From NCBI GenBank assembly GCA_905233755.1, contig CAJODM010000014.1:1-52467 (forward strand): a stretch of 52,467 bases of DNA, written 5' to 3'. The notes below the pieces were generated by a model. It saw only the letters and a list, made by a program, of their open reading frames with translations, ran no database searches and was not told the origin of the DNA. The stretch's first letter is position 1; each line of letters starts with the position of its first letter. This document shows, piece by piece, positions 24,865-31,927 of the stretch. Both the position numbers and the translations under genes were made by a program. This stretch comes from an uncultured Ruminococcus sp. GTDB taxonomy: Bacteria; Bacillota; Clostridia; Oscillospirales; Acutalibacteraceae.

Positions 24865-25809
24865 TCAGTGCTTTTCAGACAGATCATTTAACAGCCCGTT
24901 GATAAGTGTTTTGAAGCTATCTGAGACTGTATCCATATTCTCTTCGATCGAATCCAGAGAGAACCCATCCTCTTCCGTTCCTGTCGCCATATCTGAAACA
25001 GCGTTGATGACGCAGACCTTCATGCCCATGTGTCTCGCGGCGATAACCTCCGCTCCCGTACTCATACCGACGGTATCGGCGCCCAGTGAGCGATACATTT
25101 TGATCTCGGCAGGTGTTTCAAATTGAGGACCGGTCACCTGTATGAATACTCCGCTGTGTACGGGTATTCCTTTATCCTTGCCGATATTCAAGACAGTATT
25201 TTGCATATCTTTGTCAAACACATCTGTCATCCCGACAAAACGTTCGCCTAAATCTTCGTCGTTCTCTCCAACTAGGGGAGAGGGGATGAAAGAGGTGATC
25301 TGATCGTTCACACAGACAAATTCGCCGACCTTGAATTCGGGATTCATCGAGCCGACAGCGTTTGTGATGATCGCCGTTTTTGCTCCGAGCAAATGAAGGA
25401 CCCTCAGCGGCAGGACGACCTCTTGCATAGAGTAACCCTCATAATAGTGTACTCTGCCCTGCATAACAGCCAGCTTGAGTCCGTTATACTCCGCGAATAT
25501 CAGATTACCGGCGTGATTAGGCGCGGTCGAGACCGGCCAGCCGTCGATATCCTTGTAGGCGATCTTTGTCTTAACGTCGAGCGTGTCCGCGAAGTCACCT
25601 AAGCCTGTTCCGAGTACAAGCACTGCGTCGGGCTTGAAATCTGTGATCTTTTCGATCTGCTTTTTACAGCTTTGCAGTCTCTCGGCATAGGTTTGCTCGG
25701 CGGCGACGGTCGGTTCTTCCTTCTTTTCGGAAGCGACAGAGCATCCGGCAAGAGAAAGTATCATCGCCATTGTGATACAGATCGCGATAACGGATAGTAT
25801 TTTTTTCAT
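24865..25809 (-). CDS. Lipoprotein-type purine nucleoside phosphorylase
   Basis: The 314-aa protein is a trimeric-type PNP, which splits purine nucleosides with phosphate. It carries VLGTGLGDF, MQGRVHYYEGY (Arg and His of the phosphate site), AIITNAVGSMNPEF, GPQFETPAEIKM (base-binding Glu) and VGMSTGAEVIAARHMG. Two things are unusual. It begins with a clear lipoprotein signal, MKKILSVIAICITMAMILS then LAGC, so it should be anchored outside the membrane, while PNPs are normally cytosolic. At the position of human Asn243 it has Asp (NAVSDMATG), a change known in human PNP to favour 6-aminopurines. It is AT-richer than its neighbours (24/60 G+C at 25141-25200 against 40/60 at 27361-27420), suggesting acquisition. 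Neighbours are amino acid transporters. Confidence 0.88.
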   Translation of the reverse strand: MKKILSVIAICITMAMILSLAGCSVASEKKEEPTVAAEQTYAERLQSCKKQIEKITDFKPDAVLVLGTGLGDFADTLDVKTKIAYKDIDGWPVSTAPNHAGNLIFAEYNGLKLAVMQGRVHYYEGYSMQEVVLPLRVLHLLGAKTAIITNAVGSMNPEFKVGEFVCVNDQITSFIPSPLVGENDEDLGERFVGMTDVFDKDMQNTVLNIGKDKGIPVHSGVFIQVTGPQFETPAEIKMYRSLGADTVGMSTGAEVIAARHMGMKVCVINAVSDMATGTEEDGFSLDSIEENMDTVSDSFKTLINGLLNDLSEKH

Positions 25810-25933
25810 GAAAACCCCTCATTTCTTATGTAGTTGGATATATCGGCATTTGATTATTGTAAACAGAGTGATTTTTCTGACGAAAATCATCTGTTGACTT
25901 ATGTTTGATTATACATACTTATTCTATGACGCA

Positions 25934-25962
25934 ATTATACCAGAAGTAAGGTGATAACGCAA
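25934..25962 (-). promoter_or_regulatory. Sigma-A-like promoter of the PNP gene
   Basis: TTGCGT (25957-25962), 17 bp, TATAAT (25934-25939) on the minus strand. The leader of about 120 bases before the ATG shows no purine-riboswitch core. The rest of the 309-bp gap (25810-26118) holds the hairpin module and the terminator of the next gene. Confidence 0.6.
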
Positions 25963-26031
25963 GACGATTTGTACACCCCAACTCACCCATGCGTACTCGC
26001 CTTCGATTCCCGCTATCTCCGCCGGTCAGTT

Positions 26032-26064
26032 ACTTTATAAAAAACGAGCAGTTTCTTATAAAGT
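26032..26064. repeat. 33-bp hairpin module, copy B
   Basis: ACTTTATAAAAAAC pairs with GTTTCTTATAAAGT around GAGCA, matching 10316-10348 except at two positions. As in copy A, it lies directly beyond an intrinsic terminator of a minus-strand gene. Confidence 0.7.
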
Positions 26065-26099
26065 AAAAAAAACCTCGCATCGCTGACCGGTGCGAGGTT
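26065..26099 (-). terminator. Intrinsic terminator of the system A binding-protein gene
   Basis: On the minus strand AACCTCGCA pairs with TGCGAGGTT and is followed by a run of T residues. It lies just after the stop codon at 26119. Confidence 0.8.
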
Positions 26100-26118
26100 T
26101 CTGTCATGTGGGAGTGGA

Positions 26119-26913
26119 TTACTCAGCCGAGATATACTTGTCGATGATGGACTTCACGGTGCCGTCAGCGATGAGCTCCTCGAGCGCTGTGTTGATGTTG
26201 CCCAGCAACTCCTCGTTCTCCTTGGCGACACAGATCGCATAGTCCTCGGTGACATAGTCGGTGTCAAGGATCGTCAGACCCTCGTTCGCGGCGACATACG
26301 CCTTTGCGGGCTCGTTGTCGATGATGACAGCGTCGACCTTGCCGGATACCAGCGCGGCGACCGCGTCGTTGCCGGTCTCATACTCGACGATCTCGCTGTC
26401 GGTGCCGTCCAGATCATCGGTGGCATAGATGTCGCCGGTGGTCGAGAGCTGGACGCCGACCTTGTAGGCGCCGTCGGCGATATCGTCGAACGAGGTGATC
26501 TCAGAACCCTCGGGAACGATGATAACCTGAACGCCGGTCGCATAGGTGGTCGAGAAGTTGACCGACTGCTGACGCTCCTCGGTGACGGTCATGCCCGCCA
26601 TACCCATGTCATACTTGCCGGACTGGACGCCCGCGATGATCGCGCCGAACTCGATGTCGACGATCTGGAGCTGCATGCCGAGCTTCTCGGCGATCTTCTC
26701 GGCAATCTCGGCGTCGATACCGATAACGGTCTCGCCGTCTTCCTTATACTCATAGGGAGGGAACGACGCGTTGGTCGCCATCGTCAGGACCTGCGCCTCG
26801 GATACCGACTCGTCAGCGGTCACCTCTTCATTGTTCGCAGAAGAGCAGCCGGCGAGCATCGCGATGGATGCGACCATCGCAACAGCCAGAATCAATGCAA
26901 GAAACTTTTTCAT
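26119..26913 (-). CDS. Polar amino acid ABC transporter, substrate-binding lipoprotein (system A)
   Basis: The 264-aa protein is an SBP_bac_3 type receptor. Signal peptide and lipobox (SIAMLAGC) anchor it outside the membrane. The mature part starts LTMATNASFPPYEYKEDG and has IGIDAEIAEKIAEKLG, KYDMGMAGMTVTEERQQSVNFS and VDAVIIDNEPAKAYV, the usual landmarks. The ligand cannot be fixed; the family takes glutamine, histidine, arginine or cystine. It is monocistronic, with its own promoter and terminator, between two transporter cores, and probably serves the permease and ATPase at 23135-24602. Confidence 0.9.
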   Translation of the reverse strand: MKKFLALILAVAMVASIAMLAGCSSANNEEVTADESVSEAQVLTMATNASFPPYEYKEDGETVIGIDAEIAEKIAEKLGMQLQIVDIEFGAIIAGVQSGKYDMGMAGMTVTEERQQSVNFSTTYATGVQVIIVPEGSEITSFDDIADGAYKVGVQLSTTGDIYATDDLDGTDSEIVEYETGNDAVAALVSGKVDAVIIDNEPAKAYVAANEGLTILDTDYVTEDYAICVAKENEELLGNINTALEELIADGTVKSIIDKYISAE

Positions 26914-26968
26914 TATGTTTACCTCTTTTCCAAGATTATTAACGGATCGCTCCGTTTACAGCAAGATA

Positions 26969-26997
26969 ACTATACACTATTTCTGCCGATGATACAA
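26969..26997 (-). promoter_or_regulatory. Promoter of the system A binding-protein gene
   Basis: TTGTAT (26992-26997), 17 bp, TATAGT (26969-26974) on the minus strand, about 55 bp before the start codon. Farther upstream, at 27140, 27149 and 27161, three ATATGCA heptamers lie in tandem just after the end of the next gene. I see nothing else in the 264-bp gap. Confidence 0.45.
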
Positions 26998-27177
26998 GTG
27001 AAATTTGCATAAGTATTCAAAAATCGGTCGTTTGACTAATTTGCAGCCGGTTCCAAATGCTTTGTTTAGCTATTTTAACCGCCGCCAATACGCACAAATC
27101 ATCCTGATTTAGAATTATATCGGACGATTCCTCTGCATAATATGCACGATATGCACGCGCATATGCAGCATCGACGC

Positions 27178-27924
27178 CTAGAACGAACTGAGAAACTCCC
27201 GCAGCCGCTCGCTCTCGGGATTCTCGAGGATCGACGCGCTGCCCTGCTCGGCGATGACGCCCTGATCCATGAAGATCACGCGGTCGGACACATCATGCGC
27301 AAAGCTCATCTCGTGGGTCACGACCACCATCGTCATATGCCGCTCGGCGAGCGACTTGATGACCTTGAGCACCTCGCCGGTCAGCTCGGGATCGAGCGCG
27401 GACGTCGGCTCGTCAAAGCAGAGGATCTTCGGCTTCATGGCGAGCGCGCGGGCGATGGCGACACGCTGCTGCTGCCCGCCCGAGAGCTGGCACGGATAGC
27501 TGTCGACCTTGTCGGACAGCCCGACGCTGTCGATGAGCTCGAGCGCGTTCTGACGGATCGCGTCGGGGGGCGCGATCTTGAGCAGCGACGGCGCGAGGCA
27601 CACGTTCTCGAGCACCGAGTACTGGGGGAACAGGTTGAAGTTCTGGAACACAAGCCCGAAGTGCAGCCGGCGGCGGCGCAGCTCGGCGTCCGAGTAGCGA
27701 TCCCGCTCGTCCTCACCGTCAAAGATGGTCTCGCCGTCGACGATGATCTCGCCCCGATCGGCGAACTCGAGCGAGTTCAGGCACCGCAGCAGGGTGGTCT
27801 TGCCCGAGCCGGAGGAACCGATGATCGACAGCACCTCTCCCTGATCTAGCGAGAAGGAGATGCCCTTGAGCACCTCGTGTCTGCCAAAGCTCTTATGGAT
27901 ATCCTTCACATGCAGTAACGACAT
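27178..27924 (-). CDS. Polar amino acid ABC transporter, ATP-binding protein (system B)
   Basis: The 248-aa ATPase has Walker [11 protein letters not shown]-loop [14 protein letters not shown], signature LSGGQQQR, Walker [15 protein letters not shown] and switch VVTHEMSFA. It contains a small insert after [17 protein letters not shown] not present in system A. Ribosome-binding site GAGGAGGGG precedes the ATG. It follows the system B permease by 12 bp and is the last gene of that operon. Confidence 0.92.
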   Translation of the reverse strand: MSLLHVKDIHKSFGRHEVLKGISFSLDQGEVLSIIGSSGSGKTTLLRCLNSLEFADRGEIIVDGETIFDGEDERDRYSDAELRRRRLHFGLVFQNFNLFPQYSVLENVCLAPSLLKIAPPDAIRQNALELIDSVGLSDKVDSYPCQLSGGQQQRVAIARALAMKPKILCFDEPTSALDPELTGEVLKVIKSLAERHMTMVVVTHEMSFAHDVSDRVIFMDQGVIAEQGSASILENPESERLREFLSSF

Positions 27925-27936
27925 GACAACCCCTCC

Positions 27937-28626
27937 TCAAACGCTGAAGTAGCTAAGCTTGCTCTCCAGCCGGCGGAACAGCAACGTGAGGATGCCGGAG
28001 AAGGCGAGGTAGTACACACCGGTGAAGAACAGCGGCCAGATAACGCCCGAGATCCCTTGGGAACCCTTCATGAACGCCTGGCCCGCCCAGATAACCTCCT
28101 GCAGCGCGATGATGCGCGCCAGCGAGGTATCCTTGACAAGGGTGATGATCTCGTTGGACATCGGGGGGACGATGCGCTTGATCATCTGCATCAGCGTGAC
28201 GCGGAAGAAGATCTGGGACTTTGACAGCCCGAGCACCTGGCCCGCCTCCTGCTGACCGTGGGGCACCCCCTGGATGCCGCCGCGGAAGATCTCGGAGAAG
28301 TAGCACGCATAGTTCAGGATGAACGCGACCGACGACGCGATGAACCGGCCGCCCTCTCCACCGCCCCACATGGGGTTATGAAATACCAACCCCGGAAAGT
28401 AGTAGATGATGAGCAGCTGCAGCATCAGCGGCGTTCCGCGCACGATCCATACGACCACGCGCACAAAGGAGGACAGCGGCTTGATCTTCGACATCGAGCC
28501 GAACGAGATGAGCAGCCCCAGCGGGATCGCGCCCAGCAGCGTGATGAAAAACAGCTTCAGCGTCTGGAGAAAGCCGACGTTCAGCGCGCCGAACACCACC
28601 GGAAACTGGCTGAAAAAATTGTCCAT
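27937..28626 (-). CDS. Polar amino acid ABC transporter, permease (system B)
   Basis: The 229-aa membrane protein has the HisM-type pattern: GFLQTLKLFFITLLGAIPLG, VWIVRGTPLMLQLLIIYY and the coupling loop ACYFSEIFRGGIQGVPHGQQ. About five membrane helices are visible. GAGGAAC lies before the ATG. A 127-bp gap with two hairpins separates it from the binding-protein gene, probably lowering its expression relative to the receptor. Confidence 0.92.
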   Translation of the reverse strand: MDNFFSQFPVVFGALNVGFLQTLKLFFITLLGAIPLGLLISFGSMSKIKPLSSFVRVVVWIVRGTPLMLQLLIIYYFPGLVFHNPMWGGGEGGRFIASSVAFILNYACYFSEIFRGGIQGVPHGQQEAGQVLGLSKSQIFFRVTLMQMIKRIVPPMSNEIITLVKDTSLARIIALQEVIWAGQAFMKGSQGISGVIWPLFFTGVYYLAFSGILTLLFRRLESKLSYFSV

Positions 28627-28651
28627 AATACCCGTTCCTCATAACAATGAA

Positions 28652-28735
28652 ATGCTCCCACATCGGATGGGAGCGAAGTTGGTTTGGCAATGATAGTACG
28701 AGGGCGGAGTGCGGGAGGCCCCGCATCCGCTCCTC
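28652..28735 (-). terminator. Two hairpins between binding-protein and permease genes
   Basis: GCTCCCA/TGGGAGC (about 28653-28673) and a longer GC-rich stem (28701-28735) lie in the gap. Neither has a full T-run on the minus strand. They are more likely partial attenuators or mRNA-stabilising stems that keep the receptor more abundant than the permease, a common arrangement. Confidence 0.45.
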
Positions 28736-28753
28736 GATCTACAACCTGTTAAA

Positions 28754-29569
28754 TTACTTGATCAGCGCAGCCGATACGCCGTAGGTCTCGGCGATCCCGT
28801 CGACCGTACCGTCGGCAGTCGCCTCGGCAAAGAACTCGTTGAACTTTGCGGCGATATCGGAGCCCTTGCGGAACCCGACGCCGTACTCCTCGGAGTTGAG
28901 CGCGACGGTGTAGGTGAGCTGCTCATAGCCGGTGCCCTCGCCGATCATGGCCGCAGCCATCAGCGAGTCGATGATCGCAGCGTCAGAGGTGCCGGAGGCG
29001 ACCTCCATCAGCGCGGTGGCCTGGTCCTTGACCTCGGTGTAGGTGAAGCCGTACGCATCCGCCTGCTCCCTTCCGGCAGAACCCGCCTCAACCGCAAAGT
29101 TCAGCTCCTTGCAGGCGTCGGCATCCTGGTACTGGTCGGCAACATCGGCGTTCACGACAACGACCTGTGCGTTGTTGCAGTAGGCAACGCTGGTCTCCAT
29201 CGAGGACTTGACCTCGTCGGTCAGGGTCATGCCGTTCCAGACACAGTCGATGGTCTTGCCGTCGAGCTCGAGGATCTTGTTGTCCCAGTCGATCTCGACA
29301 AACTCGACCGCAGCGCCGATATACTCGCCGAACAGCTTCGACAGGTCGGCGTCAAACCCGACCCATACGCCGCTCTCGTTCTGATAGTCCATGGGCTCGA
29401 AATCGGTGATACCGACCACCAGCGTGCCCTTCTCGAGGACATACGCGAGGTCCGAGTCAGCATCCGCGCCCACGGTTGCATCGGCAGCGGTATCGGTGCT
29501 CTGTGCACAACCGGCAAAGACAACGCCGATCATCAGCAGCGCCATGAGTAAAGCAATGATTTTCTTCAT
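28754..29569 (-). CDS. Polar amino acid ABC transporter, substrate-binding lipoprotein (system B)
   Basis: The 271-aa receptor has signal peptide and lipobox (GVVFAGC), then GTLVVGITDFEPMDYQNESG, VGFDADLSKLFGEYIG, DCVWNGMTLTDEVKSSM and TSDAAIIDSLMAAAM. I start at the ATG at 29569, which follows GGAGGAAAC; an in-frame codon five residues upstream is less likely. It is the first gene of an SBP-permease-ATPase operon. The Asp/Trp-rich pocket segment (DCVWNGM) differs from system A, so the two probably take different ligands. Confidence 0.9.
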   Translation of the reverse strand: MKKIIALLMALLMIGVVFAGCAQSTDTAADATVGADADSDLAYVLEKGTLVVGITDFEPMDYQNESGVWVGFDADLSKLFGEYIGAAVEFVEIDWDNKILELDGKTIDCVWNGMTLTDEVKSSMETSVAYCNNAQVVVVNADVADQYQDADACKELNFAVEAGSAGREQADAYGFTYTEVKDQATALMEVASGTSDAAIIDSLMAAAMIGEGTGYEQLTYTVALNSEEYGVGFRKGSDIAAKFNEFFAEATADGTVDGIAETYGVSAALIK

Positions 29570-29749
29570 AATAGTTTCCTCCAAAAAATAGTGTTATATA
29601 TTCTTACATAACGCCTCATTATTTTACTGTATTAGCGCACTAAAGTCAATATCCATTTTGCACAAAGAAATCCGGCCGCATCCCCATCGGGATAGTCATA
29701 CTGGACATCCGCTCCTCTCCCCGTCCCCATCGGCAGAAAAAGCGCACAC

Positions 29750-29778
29750 AAAAGACCCCCGTGCAGCGCACAGGGGTC
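29750..29778 (-). terminator. Intrinsic terminator after the repeat surface protein
   Basis: On the minus strand GACCCC(T)GTGC pairs with GCAC(G)GGGGTC and is followed by TTTTGTG. It lies about 20 bp after the stop codon at 29797. The 227-bp gap from 29570 to 29796 shows nothing else. Confidence 0.7.
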
Positions 29779-29796
29779 GATGTATCGGTACTTAAC

Positions 29797-30582
29797 TTAG
29801 AGCGGGATATTGATCTCCGTCGTATCGATGCGGGCGCTCCGTTTCTGCCGCTGTTCGGCGTAGCTCTCATAGCCGTCCGAATAGCGGTGGGCGGGCTTAC
29901 TGCTCCGCGACGGGGTGTAGGATACGGCAGCCGTCGCACGGGTCGGGGCCTTCTTCTGGCGCTTTCTCGCCGTGACGGTCGCAATGATGAAGTAGAGGAT
30001 CCCCAGCACGGCAAGCCCAATCAGCGCGATACCGGCGTACATGATCCACTGGCTGTTGTCCTCGGTGGCGGTATCGGACTTGATCGCCGAGAAGCTGCCG
30101 ACATCGGCGTTCTTGGCGTTCTCGCTGATGACGATATCGCTCCATGTGTTCGCCGCGACATCCGCGTCGTTGAGGGTGCCGGTGTTGTAGAGGTTGGCAT
30201 AATCCGACACCGAGCCCGCGTCGATATCGTTGCTGCTGTCATAGTCGCCGCCATAGGAGATGGGCGAGTCGTCGATATAGTTATAGTAAACGGTGTCGCT
30301 GCCGTAGTCGGGCTCGACATACTCGCCGCCGCCGTCATCCACAACCGGATCGGGCTCGACATACTCGCCGCCGTCGTCGATGACCGGATCGGGCTCGACA
30401 TACTCGCCGCCGTCATCGATGACAGGATCGGGCTCGACATACTCGCCGCCGTCACCGCTGTCATACCCGCTGTCCTCGCCGCCTGCATCAGCGCCGTCGG
30501 CGGCGGTCGCGACCATCGCGGTACCGGTGATGAGCAGCAGCAGTGCGAGCAGCAGCGCCGTATATTTCAGCTTATTTCTCAT
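29797..30582 (-). CDS. Surface protein with tandem GGEYVEPDPVIDD repeats
   Basis: The 261-aa protein has a signal peptide (about residues 1-27), an acidic Gly/Asp/Tyr stalk with about four copies of a 13-residue repeat, a linker, one membrane helix (WIMYAGIALIGLAVLGILYFII) and a basic cytosolic tail of about 60 residues. The start is taken as the ATG at 30582; an in-frame GTG lies three codons upstream. No LPXTG and no enzyme domain are present. Acidic stalks like this may bind calcium or act as a spacer. It is built like the protein at 18794-19249. Its role is unknown. Confidence 0.7.
   Translation of the reverse strand: MRNKLKYTALLLALLLLITGTAMVATAADGADAGGEDSGYDSGDGGEYVEPDPVIDDGGEYVEPDPVIDDGGEYVEPDPVVDDGGGEYVEPDYGSDTVYYNYIDDSPISYGGDYDSSNDIDAGSVSDYANLYNTGTLNDADVAANTWSDIVISENAKNADVGSFSAIKSDTATEDNSQWIMYAGIALIGLAVLGILYFIIATVTARKRQKKAPTRATAAVSYTPSRSSKPAHRYSDGYESYAEQRQKRSARIDTTEINIPL
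30310..30460. repeat. 39-bp tandem coding repeats
   Basis: Units start at 30310, 30352, 30391 and 30430. The first is 42 bp because of one extra glycine codon, the next two are 39 bp, and the fourth is partial. Each encodes one EYVEPDPVIDDGG unit. Middle copies differ by only a few bases, so they may change number by slippage or recombination. Confidence 0.85.
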
Positions 30583-30618
30583 AAAAACCACTTCCGGATA
30601 TCATAGGATAGAGCGTGT

Positions 30619-31782
30619 TCAGCTCTCGAACATCTTCGGCTGATACCCCTTGCAGGCGTTGCTCAGGGTGATGCCCTTGCTCTCAGCTATCGCATCGAGA
30701 TAGTCGTCCAGGTCGTCGGACTTCATCTCGTTGAGCACCGACGCGCGGTTGGTCTCGTCGCCGATATAGTTCTCGATCTCGTCAGCGATCGGCGCCTTGT
30801 AGGCAAAGTACAGCACCTGGTCGTTGTCGCTATCGCCGATGGTGAAGGTGGTCGCCTCGTTCTCACCGATCTCTTCGAGGGCGGCGACGATGTTATCGCC
30901 GATGGTGCTGTTCTCGAGGATCTCGACGTTCGCGGTGGTGGGATCCTCCTCGATGTCGAACTCGTCCATATAGTCGGCGAGGACGTCATCGTACTTATCG
31001 CCGTCCTTGATGTCCTTGACATACTGCTCGAACAGCTCGGTGTACTCCTCGATCTCCTCATCCGACAGCGCGACGTCCACATCCTCGGTAGTCTCTTCAC
31101 CGTTCTCGTCGAGGGTCGCGCGGCTCTCGGTGGTGAACAGGTCGGTGTAGAACAGCTTGTAGGAGGTGTAATTCTCGGTGAAGAACGCGGTCAGCTCGTC
31201 ATCCGAGACCGCCTCAACGCCGGTCGCACCGTACAGCGCGTCGAACACCGCCTCCTGCATCGCGCCGGTGTAGTAGGTCGCGATGTAGAACGAGTCGAAC
31301 GATACGCCCATCGGCTCGAAGATCTCCGAGTAGGGGTTCTCGCCATAGTACTGGTAGTAGTAGCCGTGATCCCAGATCTCCTGCGCCTGGGTCTTATAGG
31401 AGCTGAGCGTCGCCTCGTCGATGGTGCATCCAAGGTCGTTGAACGCGAGATAGGTGGCGATGGTGTGCTTGGTGTTATCGGTCGCGGTATCGACGATCCA
31501 TTCGTCAGCCGTGGCGGTCACGCCGTCGTCGTCGGTGATCTGCAGCTTCAGGAAGGATTTCTTGCCGTCATAGGTACCCTCCTCCGCGTCATACAGATCC
31601 GACTGCTGGGCATAGTTCTGCGCCTGGTTATAGGCGGAGTAGAGGTTGTAGATATACACGCCGACCGGAATCTCAAGGTCATCGGACTTGTAGCACATCT
31701 GCGGGGTCAGCGAGCACGCCGCTGTCGACAGCGCGATGACGAGCGCCAGCACGACGCACGCGATCTTCGTGAAATTTCTCAT
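30619..31782 (-). CDS. SurA/PrsA-like foldase lipoprotein lacking a clear isomerase domain
   Basis: The 387-aa protein has a lipoprotein signal with lipobox STAAC near residue 23. The rest is helical and very acidic, with the long hydrophilic helices of a SurA-type N-terminal chaperone domain and a C-terminal TRF-like end (VLYFAYKAPIADEIENYIGDETN). No parvulin motif is visible. In many Clostridia a peptidyl-prolyl isomerase-type foldase follows mfd, and this gene sits at that place, 145 bp after mfd, which supports the reading. AAAGGA lies before the ATG. It may help fold exported proteins. Confidence 0.65.
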   Translation of the reverse strand: MRNFTKIACVVLALVIALSTAACSLTPQMCYKSDDLEIPVGVYIYNLYSAYNQAQNYAQQSDLYDAEEGTYDGKKSFLKLQITDDDGVTATADEWIVDTATDNTKHTIATYLAFNDLGCTIDEATLSSYKTQAQEIWDHGYYYQYYGENPYSEIFEPMGVSFDSFYIATYYTGAMQEAVFDALYGATGVEAVSDDELTAFFTENYTSYKLFYTDLFTTESRATLDENGEETTEDVDVALSDEEIEEYTELFEQYVKDIKDGDKYDDVLADYMDEFDIEEDPTTANVEILENSTIGDNIVAALEEIGENEATTFTIGDSDNDQVLYFAYKAPIADEIENYIGDETNRASVLNEMKSDDLDDYLDAIAESKGITLSNACKGYQPKMFES

Positions 31783-31849
31783 GGGAATTACCGTCCTTTG
31801 TCAACCGGCGGGATTCGCATATCACGCCAGTATATTTTTTAACTTATAT

Positions 31850-31878
31850 AATATACACCAAAAAACCGCTTTTGTCTA
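31850..31878 (-). promoter_or_regulatory. Sigma-A-like promoter of the foldase gene
   Basis: TAGACA (31873-31878), 17 bp, TATATT (31850-31855) on the minus strand, in a very AT-rich gap after mfd. Confidence 0.4.
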
Positions 31879-31927
31879 TATATTGTGTGAAAAAAATCAA
31901 ATTTTCACACTTTATACACAATTTTTA

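Noticed and set aside
25810..25933. A purine riboswitch before the PNP gene
   Set aside because: The leader lacks the conserved purine-aptamer core and kissing loops.
30310..30460. CRISPR array
   Set aside because: The 39-bp units are tandem coding repeats without spacers. No CRISPR array was seen elsewhere in the window.
29797..30582. Sortase-anchored surface protein
   Set aside because: No LPXTG-like motif precedes the membrane helix here or in 18794-19249; the helix is followed by a long basic tail.
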